From the NCBI GenBank assembly GCA_965153455.1, contig OZ234496.1, forward strand, positions 6,891,207 through 6,955,206: a stretch of DNA of 64,000 nucleotides, in the 5' to 3' direction. Made by a program: the position numbers and the translations under genes. Below, piece by piece: positions 37,701 through 50,154 of the stretch; position 1 is the first letter of the stretch, and each line of letters opens with the position of its first letter. Below the pieces are notes generated by a model. That model saw nothing but the letters and a program-made list of their open reading frames with translations, was not told the origin of the DNA and did not search any database. This DNA comes from Sphagnum compactum (Eukaryota > Bryophyta > Sphagnopsida > Sphagnales).

Positions 37701-40100
37701 ATTTGTAGAGTTGCAATTGGTAGGAGTTGTAACTAGGGGGTGCTTCTTGGTTTACTTTTTGCACTGAAAAAATTGCTTGGAGATTATTGTGATTTTGTAT
37801 TTATTTTCACCATTACAAAATGTGAGTGAAATTCACTAGACCTTGTTTAGTTTACTAATGAATCCATTATCATTAACTAGTCCTAGTTCAATGGGACCAA
37901 TGAATTCATTCAAAATCCAATGAAAACATTCAATGGGCAAGGACACATTTTGTTATATTGTTTTGATTTAAAATTCCCGAAGGAATTGAACTCCGATGAG
38001 GGCTTAGACCCTAGAAATTGTTGTGTGAAGGAAAGGAGAAAAGAAAAAATATCATCAAGGAAAAAGCCTTAGCTTTTGTCACAAGGGGCCCTTTCCTTCT
38101 TTTTTTATTTCATAATTTCTTTCATTCTCCTTGTTGAAGCGAACTCCACATGCCTAATAACAAACAAACTACAATAATAGAAGAAGGAGCAAAGAAAAGG
38201 TTTCACCAAAAGGAAGCAATGATGGAAGGAGTTGAGCTCCAATGTTTCACCATTGTGTGTTAAAAAAAATTACATATTTTCCAGACCTTGGAAGTTTGGT
38301 TCATTTTGGAGGTTTGGGGGTTCCAATTTAAACGTCTCATTCTATTTTTCAATAGTACCTTTTCAAGTTGAACATCTCATTGCCAAATAATTATTTTATC
38401 TTGAACAATTGATTTTGACATCAAAATAATTTTTTTTGAATTTTTAGCAAAATTTTATTTACATAAAAAAATATTTGACAATGGCCTGAAATCACTTAAA
38501 ATACATGCAATAGTATACATATTAAAACCCTAAAACTACCATGTTACAACTTTTTGAATCCTATGAAATTTTGGCATCAGTAAACAATAATTTTTAAAAA
38601 TTTCAGGGAGAAGGGACCTTAATTTTCTAAAATTTTGACATTTTTTTATTTTTTTTGCTGAACCTAAAAAGGTACTACAATATTTATTTTTCCAAACCAA
38701 GAGGTCATGTTCATCTTGCATATATAAGCAAATGGTGATTTGGTGATTGGACAAATAATTATTTTGTTAAAAACATTTGAACATGTTAATGCCTATGATT
38801 AGACATGTCATCACATCATTTCACATTTGAAATGAAATGATGTAATACAAGGAAAAAAAAGAATTAAAAAATATATTTCTTTATTTATGTTTGGACATGG
38901 TGTACATTTAAGGTATTTTCATTTATGTTTTCTATGTGTGGTGACCACAATAGTTGTAAGCACCAACATAGGAATGCACAACATAATTGATTAAGTAAAA
39001 TAATAACCAAATGTACTATAAATGTCGTTATGCATGAACTACCCATTTCTATGACATAAGGAATTATTAAGATAATTCGGTTTTTTTTATTTTATTCAGA
39101 AATAAATATGTCTTAAAAAATTTGTAACTAGCTTCGGTGGGTGTTGAAATTACATTAAAGTTAACACATATCGTTGAATCTAACTCCTTATAAACAATCA
39201 TGAATTTCTAAGATCACTTTTTAGTTATGTTTCAAATTGTTTGAAGTCTAATGTACGAGTGAATATCGCCTTCAATATATGTCATGTCAAATTCTTGTTC
39301 AAGGATTGTTCTTATTCATAAGTGAAAAATACCTTTGAAGTGATGAAAATATTATCATTATCGTATATATAACTTTTAAAAAAAAATTACCATCTTGATA
39401 TTTTTGTGAAACCTTAAATCATAAGGCATGTTTTTATATTGATTAATATTGCCATCCAATTTTATGTTTAATTTTGAAAACCATTTTCTTTTAATAGTTT
39501 TTTGTTATATTGGGATAGAGGAATTAAAATTTGGATGTGTTATTATTTTTATGGAATCTAATTCAAATTGCCCACATGGATAATTGTCCCAATGTGTGTC
39601 TTTTGATCCATTAAAAGTTTCTTTAAAATATGTGTAGGCATGTTCAACAATTGTAGGACATATGTAGGACTTTGATGAAATAAAGTGGAGGGTAAAGGCC
39701 TAGGGTGGAAGCATTTAGGTGCCTAGGACAAGGCAATAGCCGAGTTTGGCCTTACATTTTGGCAATGTCCCCCACTCATAGGCTTTACCTATTGTAAAAC
39801 ACGAAACAAAATTTATCATGAAGCAAACCTTTGTAGATCGCAAGGTGTATGAATGGGTGGTTCTTATGTCTACTCCTCATTAGTGAGAGAGTTCTTACAC
39901 CCACGAGTAGACATAATTTACCTCGAATCTTTGAGGAGTAGGCATAATATCCCTCCCAATTTCTAGGAGGGAAATTGATGCATATAATAATGTGCCCTCC
40001 ACATACACTACAAATTTTCTCCAAGTGCTTTAAGCTTGGGTTTTTTTATTTGATGTAAAAAGCTTTTAGGTGAACCATTCCAATCAATCTAGCTTCTAGA
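31770..40100. other. AT-rich gene desert
   Basis: No gene recognised in over 8 kb. Open frames up to 137 codons (for example 36,616-36,203 minus) have no recognisable motif, and their flanks are rich in A/T homopolymers and TATA-type strings. I checked for hAT, reverse transcriptase and integrase motifs by eye and saw none. It may be decayed transposon DNA. Confidence 0.55.
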
Positions 40101-40136
40101 TGTGAAGAGAGAACATGTGGCGATAGCAATGTTGTT

Positions 40137-40440
40137 GTTGTAGTGGAAGATGGTAACATCATTGTAGTTGAAGATGGCAATGTTGTTGTTGTAGTGGAAG
40201 ATGGTAACATCATTGTAGTTGAAGATGGCAATGTTGTTGTAGTGGAAGATGGTAACATCATTGTAGTTGAAGATGGCAATGTTGTTGTAGTGGAAGATGG
40301 AAACATCATTGTAGTTGAAGATGGCAATGTTGTTGTTGTAGTGGAAGATGGTAACATCATTGTAGTTGAAGATGGCAATGTTGTTGTAGTGGAAGATGGT
40401 AACATCATTGTAGTTGAAGATGGCAATGTAGTTGTAGTCA
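40137..40440 (+). repeat. 24-bp minisatellite, about 12 units, codon-periodic
   Basis: Alternating 24-bp units (GTGGAAGATGGTAACATCAT type and GTTGAAGATGGCAATGTTGT type) form a 48-bp higher-order unit. Two units are 27 bp. Every length change is a multiple of 3, so one plus-strand frame stays open throughout and would encode EDGNIIVV / EDGNVVVV repeats; two minus-strand frames are open as well. No in-frame ATG lies just upstream on the plus strand, and the tail is not recognisable. I treat it as a minisatellite, with expression as a protein possible but unsupported. Confidence 0.93.
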
Positions 40441-40859
40441 AAGAAGGTGGCGAAATGCAAAAAAAGGGTAGAGATGGAATTTTTGGCAATGAAACTCTTT
40501 TTCAATGTTGTGCTACAATGGTGATGGTCTTGCCCGTCCTTCTTCTATTCGAGAGATGCAAAAAGTTGCAATGAAGTTGGGCGAAAGACGACAACAAACA
40601 AGGATCGTAAGTTAGTCACATAACAAAGACGACAACTTGAGGATCTGGGTGTTCATCACATGTGGTGATGATGGATTGAGCCATCGATGGTAAGGTTGGC
40701 CTTGTAGGCCTCACAATGGATGGTTGGATTTCAACAAGAAAATAAAATTAACCACCCAGATTTAAACACAAGAGTGTCAATCCAGCCAGCCGCAGCAATC
40801 ATTTCATTCCGATCGGCTCCAAACCCATTTGCCAGGATATCCAGTTCGCAAGGACTTCG

Positions 40860-41123
40860 TCAGATCGTTAAGAGGGAACCCCAAAAAAATGAAATAGAAA
40901 AATTTGTGTGTGGAGATTGGCGTTGTTGAAGAAGACTCCGTAATGGGGAGACCTCGGATTTGCGATCGAACACCGTGGGACGCGCGTTTGCTCCGGCACC
41001 CAAATCTCGGTCCCCCTTGCGACCCGTGATGGGCGAGGAGGTGCGGGGACGCTCGGGTACGCACATGATGGCCATGGTCATGCGACCCAGGCTCTCTGCC
41101 TTCTTCCTGCCTGCAATGGCCAC
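40860..41123 (-). CDS. Doubtful small ORF, 87 aa, divergent from UBC12
   Basis: A minus-strand ORF starting at ATG 41,123 lies in the GC-rich patch upstream of UBC12. The first 60 residues (MAIAGRKKAESLGRMTMAIM, then CVPERPRTSSPITGRKGDRD) have a basic, non-repetitive, protein-like look. The last 25 look like read-through into intron or noncoding sequence. I do not recognise the family. If real, it would share a bidirectional promoter with UBC12. It could equally be a chance frame in CpG-rich promoter or 5' UTR DNA, since the opposite strand is open too. Confidence 0.25.
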   Translation of the reverse strand: MAIAGRKKAESLGRMTMAIMCVPERPRTSSPITGRKGDRDLGAGANARPTVFDRKSEVSPLRSLLQQRQSPHTNFSISFFWGSLLTI

Positions 41124-41322
41124 AATAAAAGCGTTTGAGCAGCGTGCACGTCTGAGGGTTTTTGGGCTGCTCTTCCGTTCTCATGTAGGTCTCTTTGTTT
41201 CTGCCTCTGTCTGTGCCTGTGTCTGTTTCCCTCTTTTTTTTTCCCTCTCCACAATCTTCAATCGGTTTCTTGTCCTGTTTGTTTATATCGTTTGCGTCTT
41301 CTGGCTGCAGGTAGGGGTTGGC

Positions 41323-41330
41323 TAGGGTTT
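41323..41330 (+). promoter_or_regulatory. Telo-box-like motif in UBC12 5' region
   Basis: TAGGGTTT, the reverse complement of the plant telo-box core AAACCCTA, lies about 440 bp upstream of the UBC12 ATG. Telo-boxes are known promoter elements of plant housekeeping and translation-related genes. The assignment here is by motif only. Confidence 0.35.
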
Positions 41331-41482
41331 CGGGGAGAGGAGGACCTTCCTTCTGCGGAGCCTTCTCTACTGGGGAATTGAGGAAGTTGTGGGTTGCGGT
41401 CGTGCTAAGGGAGGAAACCGAAAGGCGAATCAAGAGTGGTAAATTGGCCCCTGTGATGATTCCTCGCTTCTTTAGCTTAAAG

Positions 41483-41513
41483 GTCTGTCTGTCTGTCTGT
41501 CTGTCTGTCTGTA
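41483..41513 (+). repeat. (TCTG)n microsatellite in UBC12 5' region
   Basis: About seven uninterrupted GTCT tetranucleotide units lie upstream of the UBC12 start, probably in 5' UTR or a 5' UTR intron. Confidence 0.93.
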
Positions 41514-41764
41514 TGTGATTGTTGGCGAGTGCCGACCTGCAGATGGTTGCTTTTGTTGTTTGTATTTTCGATGGCTGGTGCAACATATGGTGACTGGGGT
41601 CTTCTGAAGAGAGTAGATTATGATGAAGAGTTTTGTTAGACCGGTGGTGGTGGTGCAACAATTTCTGTGCCAGAGGGGACATGCTCTTTAGTGTTGTTGT
41701 AGGGCTGGCTGTGATGGAGGATTTGTTGTGTGTTAGCCAGGGGGCTGGCAGAATTGGACTCACA

Positions 41765-43837
41765 ATGATTAAACTATTCAGTGTGAAGCAAAAGCAAAAA
41801 GAAGCTGCTGAAAGTGCCAATGGACATGTGCCTATCAAGAAGCAAAGTGCTGGCGAGTTGCGAATACAGAAAGGTTTGCTCTCATCTCTGTTTTCCTGTG
41901 TGCACTTTTCTTACAATGGTTGTGGCCATAGCTAGCTTATAACTTTGGTGGTACACCTTTGTTGAATTTGTAGAATGGGTGTATTCAGGTTGTTCCCAGA
42001 TGTGTTTTCTTTGTAATGTGATGTAGCATTGCTCCAGTTAGGGTTTTCTATTGAATTGCATCAGATGTCTGTCACCGTATTGAAGAGGGCTCTGAGAAAA
42101 AGCAAGTTGGGGATATGTCACTGCCATGTATTTTGAATCAATGATTGTCTGGAGCATGTGATGAAATTGCAGTTGCAGAAGGTAGCAGTCTGATTATTGT
42201 ATGCTTATCTACAACCACTGACTGTTGTCAGGAGCTGATGAAGTCAGTGGGTAGTCATGGTAGCTTGTCACTGCTATTTGTGATGAATTTGATGGTCTGA
42301 CACCTTGTGAGTGACCCTTACAAGGTTATGACTGTACTCATTGTCATGTTATCATCAAAGTTTCTCTGCAATCTCATAGATATGGATTCACATCGTGTTC
42401 AATCATGGTAATGCACAGTTACTGTTGGATGTTGTGTTGATTCTTGCACATGCATGGATGTGAAAGAATTTGGAGTAATGGTTTGTTGGCATGGATTTTT
42501 TTGCAGATATTAGTGAGTTGAATCTGGCAAAGACAACATCAATATCTTTCCCCAATGGCAAGGATAATCTTCTCAATTTTGAGATCACAATTCGACCTGA
42601 TGAGGGCTACTACCAGTTAGTTCATTTTTCTTTCTGACCTAATCTTGGCTTCAAGCTGCATTCATGACTGTTTAACTGCTGTTCTCTGATTAGTAGGTGC
42701 ATTTTGAGAGCACATATTTCAGTTTGTGCAACTGAGCTGTTGTGCATACACCATAGCTACAAAGAATGCAAGAAAGAATAATCATTCTTTTCATTGACCA
42801 AGAGGACTGGTGAATTTGACTGGTTATATTGGGTTAACTCCTTATCTTGTGCCCACAGAGGCTTACTGATTTTAGGACTAAGTACATTCATGCTTGCTCT
42901 CTTGAGATGAAAATGCACTGCACAGGCACTAAGAATAGCTGTCATAGCACTGTCTATAGGGAGCTCCTCGTGGATTGGTCTTCGAGAGATTCCTTGATTC
43001 TTCTGTGGTGTGGCTGATACCTGACAAGAACATACAGTGAAGCTTGTAATGTATGATACCTCTTTTGCATCTGGTTGGTTGTCTTTGGTCTGTGGTCTCT
43101 GAACTCTAGTTTGTGTGTTGGATTGCAGAGGAGGTACATTTGTGTTCAGTTTTCAGATATCACAAGTGTACCCACATGAGGCACCAAAGGTGAAATGCAA
43201 GACCAAGGTGAGTTCTTGTTGTAGAACCAAATTGCGCAGTTAAGAAGGTGTACTTGCATTCTGCAGTTTACTATTTGCTGGAGGTGTGGCAACAACAATT
43301 TGCATGTATGCTGTTCTCCATAACAGCAGGTCTAGTGAAGCTAGAGGCATCTGTGGGCTTGATTTGTTGCCAGTAAGTTCAAGTGGGGGGAACTCATCTG
43401 CAGGTTTATCACCCAAACATAGATTTGGAGGGCAATGTGTGTTTGAACATTCTTCGGGAGGACTGGAACCCTGTGCTTAGTGTCAACTCTATTTTGTATG
43501 GTCTTCAGTACCTTTTCCTGGTACTTCTTCCATTTCCCTCTAAGACTTAATTTGAAAAGCTTTGTCCTTGCCTTTGGACTTGCTGAGTTTGTTCACTTTG
43601 GTATTGGTTTTTCACACAAGGGGAATGGCTTCCCTGCCTCATGTTGGAATTCAAGCATATTGCTCCTGTAGTGACTTTGTGATACATGATGGATTGCAGG
43701 ATCCTAATCCAGATGACCCCCTCAACCATGAGGCAGCTGAAGTTTTAAGGGACAATCCCAGGCAGTTTGATTTAAATGTGAAAAGATCAATGCCCGGGGG
43801 CTTTGTTGCAGGTAACCATTTTCCTAGATGCATATGA
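41765..43837 (+). CDS. UBC12: NEDD8/RUB1-conjugating enzyme E2 (UBC12/RCE1)
   Basis: Five exons, 41765-41873, 42507-42615, 43129-43207, 43404-43520 and 43700-43837, give 552 nt and 183 aa, the usual UBC12 length. All introns are GT-AG. The enzyme accepts RUB1/NEDD8 from the AXR1-ECR1 type E1 and passes it to cullins, which activates SCF-type ubiquitin ligases. Visible marks are the N-terminal docking peptide MIKLFSVKQ, the E2 fold with [13 protein letters not shown], the HPN motif (residues 102-104) and the catalytic cysteine Cys112 in [21 protein letters not shown] and [14 protein letters not shown] follow, and the protein ends HFPRCI. All catalytic residues are present. Intron 1 carries the sense-oriented intronic repeat. 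The 5' region has a TCTG microsatellite and probably spliced 5' UTR exons. Confidence 0.96.
42176..42385 (+). repeat. Sense-oriented intronic repeat, copy in UBC12 intron 1
   Basis: The core GGAGCTGATGAAGTCAGTGG, then TAGTCATGGTAGCTTGTCAC, GGTCTGACACCTTGTGAGTG and TCTGCAATCTCATAGATATG match copies in RRP15, ERMP1-like and Pumilio-24 introns. It includes the candidate hairpin CTTGTGAG/CTTACAAG. The 5' third seen in the longest copies is missing or unalignable by eye. Confidence 0.8.
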
Positions 43838-45420
43838 CATGCATCCAGGTTTAGTAATGGCAGTTTCAAAGGTCTGCTGCTTCAGGTGGTTGAAGGAGTT
43901 AATATGGATGTTTCTCCTGTCACTGGTGCACAACCTCCATTGATAAAACTGAGAGCTACTAGGTTAGGTTTCTTTGGTGTTAAACTAGTTATGTGCTCCA
44001 AAGCTCCCATCTGGAAGTGAAAACTCTACATATAGACCCTCTATAGACTCTTCTAGCTTTGCCTCATCCAACGAAACCCATCTGATTGATGCTTGCTCAT
44101 AACAGCCTGTCTCCTCTTGGCATGGTTAAGTATGTGGCTGCAGAGAAATTGAGGCACTTTAGCCAGGTGTCTTCCAGACCTTTTTTTTCTCTGAGGTTTA
44201 CATTCAAGTTGGTCAAGGCACATACTGTATGTGACTACTTGTAGTTAATCAAGTATGTCATACATAGTGTTCATACTTAAACCCCAGAATATGGTGTTGG
44301 CTTCAGGATTGATGGATGTGTTTATACTGCACATATCTGAATCTGTTGATTCCATCTGGTTCCCGGTGTTGTATTCTGGTGGAGTGTAATCTTAGGATTG
44401 AGTTGCATCAGTTTCTTCCAGATTCTGGATTTGGTGGAACTTATAAATTGATGACCATGGCTGCTGTGGTATTTCCACTGTCTTTTTATAATTTTGTATA
44501 TGAATTTTCTTATGCAAAGTAAAGGAGTGTCATGATGCCTTTGGAATGGGTAGTACTTGGTCAGATTGTTGAGAAAGGATATGGCTAAAGGATTTTTGCA
44601 TCAACAAAATGATGTTCAATGGGGTCAGTTGAAAGCAGTTTCCATCTGATGCTCTTGATCTCTATTCTTCAATGTGTAAGGTATACATGAAGAGATGAAG
44701 AAAGAAGGAAAAGATGAGAGCTCCAAGATGCTGCTGACATGGCTCTACAAGTGGGCACACAAGCTTCTACCTGTAGACATTGTAGAGTTTCGATACTATG
44801 TGTTTGCAACATGCATGGCTGCACTTTGTGTCTATAGTTGTGAGATCAGTTTGGAAAAGCTTGTCTTCTCCATAAGAGAAGCTGTTGCTGGTAGGCTTAA
44901 AGAGGGACAAGACAAGAAGTGAAAAAACAAATTTACGCATGACATTCTTTGGTTCATAGTGGAACTGCTTTGAATAATATTTACCATCTTTGCAGTTTTT
45001 TTTTAAGAGAGAGGATGCATATCTGAGGTTTCTAAATGCCAATGAAAACTGTGAAGATTAGATCTGTTTTCTTGACGAATGAAGGTGGGTTCCCATGGAT
45101 GGTTCTTGAAGACCATAATCAGATCTTATTTCTCTTGGGAGGAAAGTGGGGAAGGGAAGGAAATTTGATAGTACTTGATGGAGAGTGTAAGACCATCTTC
45201 CCACACACACTCTATTGGGACCAACTACCAATGTTTACATCTGACATAGAGTGCCAATTATTTCCCCGTCCCCACCAATCTATCTATGAAGAAAAGGTAG
45301 TTCGTTTTGTTTTGTTTTGTTTTGTCATGCTGAGATCTCCCAAATCACAGGGCTTCATGCCATGCTCTTGGTATCTTCGGAAAGCTCTTGATGAACGCAC
45401 TGACTTGGTTTGAGACTTCG
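43838..45420 (+). other. UBC12 downstream region with unassigned open frames
   Basis: Composition stays gene-like up to about 45.4 kb. Two plus-strand frames, 44,695-44,922 (75 aa, partly hydrophobic) and 45,036-45,413 (125 aa), have ATG starts, but I recognise neither and see no splice pattern linking them. They may be 3' UTR, remnants of a gene, or chance. The region includes a (TTTTG)n stretch near 45,303. Confidence 0.3.
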
Positions 45421-48150
45421 GAGCTATGGTGTGCAAGCTTTTGATTATTGAACAATTTTCTCAATGAAAAACTAAATAAAATCGAAACTGAAAACTGTAT
45501 TGGAATTTGGGGGTGTTGTTGGTGTTGTTGGGAAGCCCTCGATGAGTCAAATTTAATAGAGTTTATTTTACAATTGTCAGAGCGAAGTTGAGCAAGGTAT
45601 TGATTTTGGAGTCGATTTTGTTGCTAGAAATTCAAGCAAATTGCAAAAATTGGGCTTGGAATGAAAAATCAGTTGAGCCCTCAATGTGTTCACATTGCCA
45701 AAATTAGAAAATTTTAATTCTACAAAATGTGAAAAATAAAGAATGTGTTCACACTTGGGCCAACAGCACAAGCTATGCTAGTAAACATGAAAATTGGACA
45801 ATAAATTTAATAGGCCAATCAAAGCATACATGATCTTACAATGGGTATTTTTGAGATCATTGTACCTTGGGATTTTATTTATTTTTAATTCTTTTAAATT
45901 TTGTGATATTGAGAAGTTGACAATTCTTTCCAAAAAATTAGCAAAATTAGTTAAATTTTACATTAAGAAAAAATAAAATTCTAGGAGGTTGCAACTAGAG
46001 GACATAATTTATTTAAAAGGGTTTTGGGTTTCTTGTTTATGGATGGTTGGTTTGAAAATTGAAATGGGTTGTTATTGTTGGCATGGGGTGTTTTGATGCC
46101 TTTCAATACATAAGCAAGTCATCAATTGCCAACCATTATACTTTCAACTTTAGCACCAAGTTTGAAGCCCACAATCAAAGCTTGAACTGAACTTGTGGGC
46201 ATTGCCTAACTTGTAATCAAGTCTCATCAAGCAAGTTTTGTCTTCAAACCATACTAGTATTTAGTTTTAATGTAAGGTTAGTAATGTTGAGCACATGGCA
46301 ATTCCAGGGTTAGTTAATTATGAACATGCCATGAACACAAAACATCATCAAAATCTTAGGCATGGAGAGGTAATTTGAAATGTAGTTATTCAAATGTTCA
46401 TTTTTTAGGGTTCTTATGAGTTTAGGTTTTAAAGATTATTTTTAGAGTTTTTGAAAACAAAATGAGACACAAATTTTGAGAAACACCTTCCAACTTTTAT
46501 ACAATTCCTTTTTAAAGCTTTGGTATGTAATGTTTCCCATGAGGTTGTTCTATGATTTTTTTTCAAATTGTTTAAACATGTCATTGTAGAAGCATATCAT
46601 TTCAAACTTTTTATGTAGCCATTCATTTTTAAAAGATAATTAGATCGATTTCTCAATCTTTTGACAATGCTCGATTTAAGAGGTAAGGTTTTCTTCATTT
46701 GGATGTTTTTGTCTACTTCTTTGTCAAATTACATTTGGCTTTTCTCTTTGGTAATGAGCCCACATTAGGGTTGATTTTTTGCCACTCTTGTGAAGGTTCT
46801 AACTATTAGAAAAAAACAACCTCCTTGATTATGGTGGAAAAAACCCAAACAATCCAGACATTGGAATCAAGTGGAAGTTGATGTGTGGGCAACTACTCGA
46901 AAAATTAAAAAAACATAAAATATTTGTTGTATTATAAGATGAGTTATGAGGTTTTTCAAATTTTGGTGTTGGAATTGACTCCTTTTTTGTAATCTCAATG
47001 CCTCAATCTTGTGAGGTTACAACTAGAGGTTATAAAAATAATTGTAACTACTTTTTAAATCTGTTCATAAACATGGTGCCACTCATATGGAAAATCATTG
47101 TAACGTGGAAATGATTTTGGAAACATGTTTGGAAACAATTTGGAAACATGTGGAGATGGTATGTGATGCTTTGTTTGATAGGGACAAACTTTTCAGCAAG
47201 TATAACAAGATTCCATCAAAAAATTAATTAAGATTGATGATTTAGGAATTTTAAGAATTGACAAGTTTGTTAAACATATGTGGATTAATAAATGGAACCC
47301 ACATACCATTGGCAAATCTTCCAAACAAGTAAGTGACACTTGCACAAAGTGATATTTTCAACAAAATATTGTTTTGCAATGGGTGTGTGGTTCAAACAAA
47401 TGGTTTTAGAATGTGTGTGCTAGATATCCAAAAGGAGAAGTCATGATGGTGGTTAGTTTAATGTCTCCATCTTGTGTAGACAACTAAAAGATCGAAAGAT
47501 TTTACAAGAACTAGTTTTTATGGTTATTTAGGTGTGAGATGTACCCCACTAAAAATTGAAAGACTATAAATCATACAAATGTTGATAAGATATGATCATA
47601 ACATGACAAAGGTAGAGTTGTAATATAAAATGATATTAATTCATTGAAAAATAGGTGTCAAATTCTAAGGCATTTCAACTCAAGAATGGATAAAAGAAGG
47701 GTTATAGTAGCATGTTGGCATTGCAAAAAAATTGTGTGATGTGCAATGAGCTTCAATTAGGGTTTACAAATTTGGGAAATAGACATGAAAACATAATTTT
47801 AGATTTGGTGCACATGTGTTGCCTATTCATAGAAAGGTAGAGGTAATCAAAGCAAATAGAGAAAGATTAAGACTTGCATCATATGAATGATGGGTGTTTA
47901 ATCACCCAATATTATGAATTTTAAAAATAAATTTCTAGTCTCTATGTGTTAAAGGTTGGGTTTTTGTAGCAATAACATAATTTTTTTGGGTGGGTTTTAA
48001 AGCCACGAAGAAGTTTGGTGGCTTTTATTATACTAATATTACTATAAATTTTTATTGATCATTGAATCTTATGCAAAGAAATCATACTAATTTTATGGTA
48101 AACCAACAATCACATTGTCACTTCCACCATCTTAAATGAGGCCTCACAAT

Positions 48151-48460
48151 ACCCATATTAATCCCAACACATGTCAAATTTGGATTTAGAAATCTTGATT
48201 TAGTGTAAACACGATATATTCATAATGTTGGTGTTTATGCCTTTTCTTGGTAAAGGAGACCATCACCATCATAGAAAATTTCAAAAAAATCACCAAAGAT
48301 GTGTGGTGATCAAATAGTTTGAATGAGGCCCCTTAGTACCCACATTAATCCAAAAATGTCAAATTTGGACTCAAAAGAACTTGATTTAATGTAAACATGG
48401 GCTATTTATAATGTTAGTGTTTACACCTTTTCTTGGTAAAGGAAACCATTTCCATCATAG
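48151..48460 (+). repeat. Diverged tandem duplication, period about 187 bp
   Basis: Blocks 48,151-48,265 and 48,338-48,460 share ATTAATCC, GTCAAATTTGGA, TTGATTTA, CCTTTTCTTGGTAAAGGA and CCATCATAG in the same order. About 80-85% alike by eye. Confidence 0.8.
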
Positions 48461-50070
48461 TAAGACAAAGGAAACCATCATATAAACTTTCAAAAAATCT
48501 TCCAATTGATGCACCATCACATCGATTTTCAAGAAATCAATCAAGGTTTATGGTGGTCACATGACCCCTTTTGAGCAAAATAGACCATCACATTAATTTT
48601 TTTAAAAAAATAACCCTTAATTTTTCATAAACAACAAAAAAATTATGAAAACTTGGAATTTCACCTCTAATAGAAAAAACTCATGTACCTATGTTTTGTG
48701 AGCCTTAAATTTACACCATTATGTGTAAAAAAACCTCAAATCAACACTCCAATTCACACTCACATTGCATCATCAAATCGAATCTTTTATTATAAGCTTG
48801 TGGCACCCAAATTGCAAATCAAAACAAAATCCATGTTCACAACCTAATATTGAAAACAAAAAGCTTAGGAAATGAATTGCTTGTCACTATTAATTGCTAG
48901 GACTAATTTTTTTGGTTTGATTGAAAACACAAAAACAACAATGAACTTAAGTAGACCTCTTGTCACTAACGGTTGTTAAGACCAATTTCTTTAAACTTTA
49001 ACACATCAACAAACATAGAATCTATAACTAGCTTTATAAATTTATGAATTGATCTTTTTATTCATCTTTATTTTGAGTTTCTCAATTTCCTTCACACTAA
49101 TTAAAAATTGTTTGATATATTGGGTCAAATATTTATTTCATCTTTTTCTTTTCCAATTTTCTATTAAGTCGACTTTGAACATCATGCAATTTCCATGCCT
49201 TAATCCTTAATGTATCAAAATTATAACTTGAAGATACAACCCAAAATTCAATTACAAAAGTTTCAATCGTAGGGGATATAAGAACCTCTTGAATCTTAAA
49301 AACACTTTCATTTTCATCATAAAGATTCACAACATCAATATCTGTATGAGTATCTGTGGATTCCTTTATCAACGCCATGGGGCACTTCATCTATTTTAGC
49401 AATACTAGCAAACAAGTAATCAAATCTTTCATACCAAAGTCAATTTAAAGCTGGAGCACTTGGGACATTGGTCTTCTTGTTCTTAGCATTGTACTTGTCC
49501 TTCATTTCGTTGAATTAGTTTGTACACTAGCCCTAAGTACATTGCACATTAATTGAAAAGTGAATGTTCACATATGCATTTCTTTTGTATCCTTCTTGCT
49601 AGATTTCTAATATCTCTCTTGAAACTTGTCCAACAATCATGCAAATGTTACATTAATCTAAAACCTTTCTTTCAACATGGACTTCATTTCTTTCCTACAA
49701 GCTAGTAACTTCATTATCTACAATCAAAAAATATCTTTAAGAATATATTATGTTGATGTAGTCCATAAACCTCTTCTTCTTGAAATCTCTCCATGGTTAC
49801 ATAGAAGTTCAATGGTGCAACCCTAAATTGATTCTTTATGTAAGTTTGGAGCAAGGAAAAACATAAAAAGATGATAAGATGTGTAATTTTGTTGATTGTA
49901 TGGTGTAAATCATGGTTATGTTTTTCACCAGTTGTGATAAGTATAATAATAGGATAAGTGAACACAAAACCCCATGTTTAATCATGGATTCGCTTTGTTG
50001 TGAGAAGCCTAGGAAGTTGTTAGTGCATTTTTTGACAAAGGCTAATAGTTGGCTAACAAAGGTTCATTAG

Positions 50071-50100
50071 CTTAAACCCTAAACCTTAAACCCTAAACCC
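50071..50100 (-). repeat. Interstitial telomere-type repeats
   Basis: Three to four imperfect CCCTAAA units (TTAAACCCTAAACC, twice, with one CCTTAAA variant). Short and internal, just before the 62-bp tandem array. Confidence 0.8.
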
Positions 50101-50154
50101 AAAAACACTCATGCACCCAAGGCTAGTGTTAAAACTTGTTACGATGATAACCCT

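Larger units (their letters stand above)
45420..50150. other. AT-rich intergenic DNA
   Basis: No gene recognised. The minus-strand frame at 49,390-49,133 (85 aa) is the most protein-like by composition but carries no known motif. A diverged tandem duplication of about 120 bp with a period of about 187 bp occupies 48,151-48,460. Internal telomere-type units sit at 50,071-50,100. Confidence 0.5.

Noticed and set aside
40804-41838. 344-codon open frame on the minus strand across the UBC12 5' region
   Set aside because: It overlaps the UBC12 first coding exon antisense. Its composition is low-complexity (TDRQTDRQT from the TCTG microsatellite, His runs), no family is recognisable and most of it tracks GC-rich promoter sequence.
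42260-42310. C/D-box snoRNA inside the intronic repeat (GTGATGA followed by CTGA)
   Set aside because: The C-box-like GTGATGA is present in only one of the four copies, spacing to the CTGA is far too short for a guide, and there is no terminal stem.
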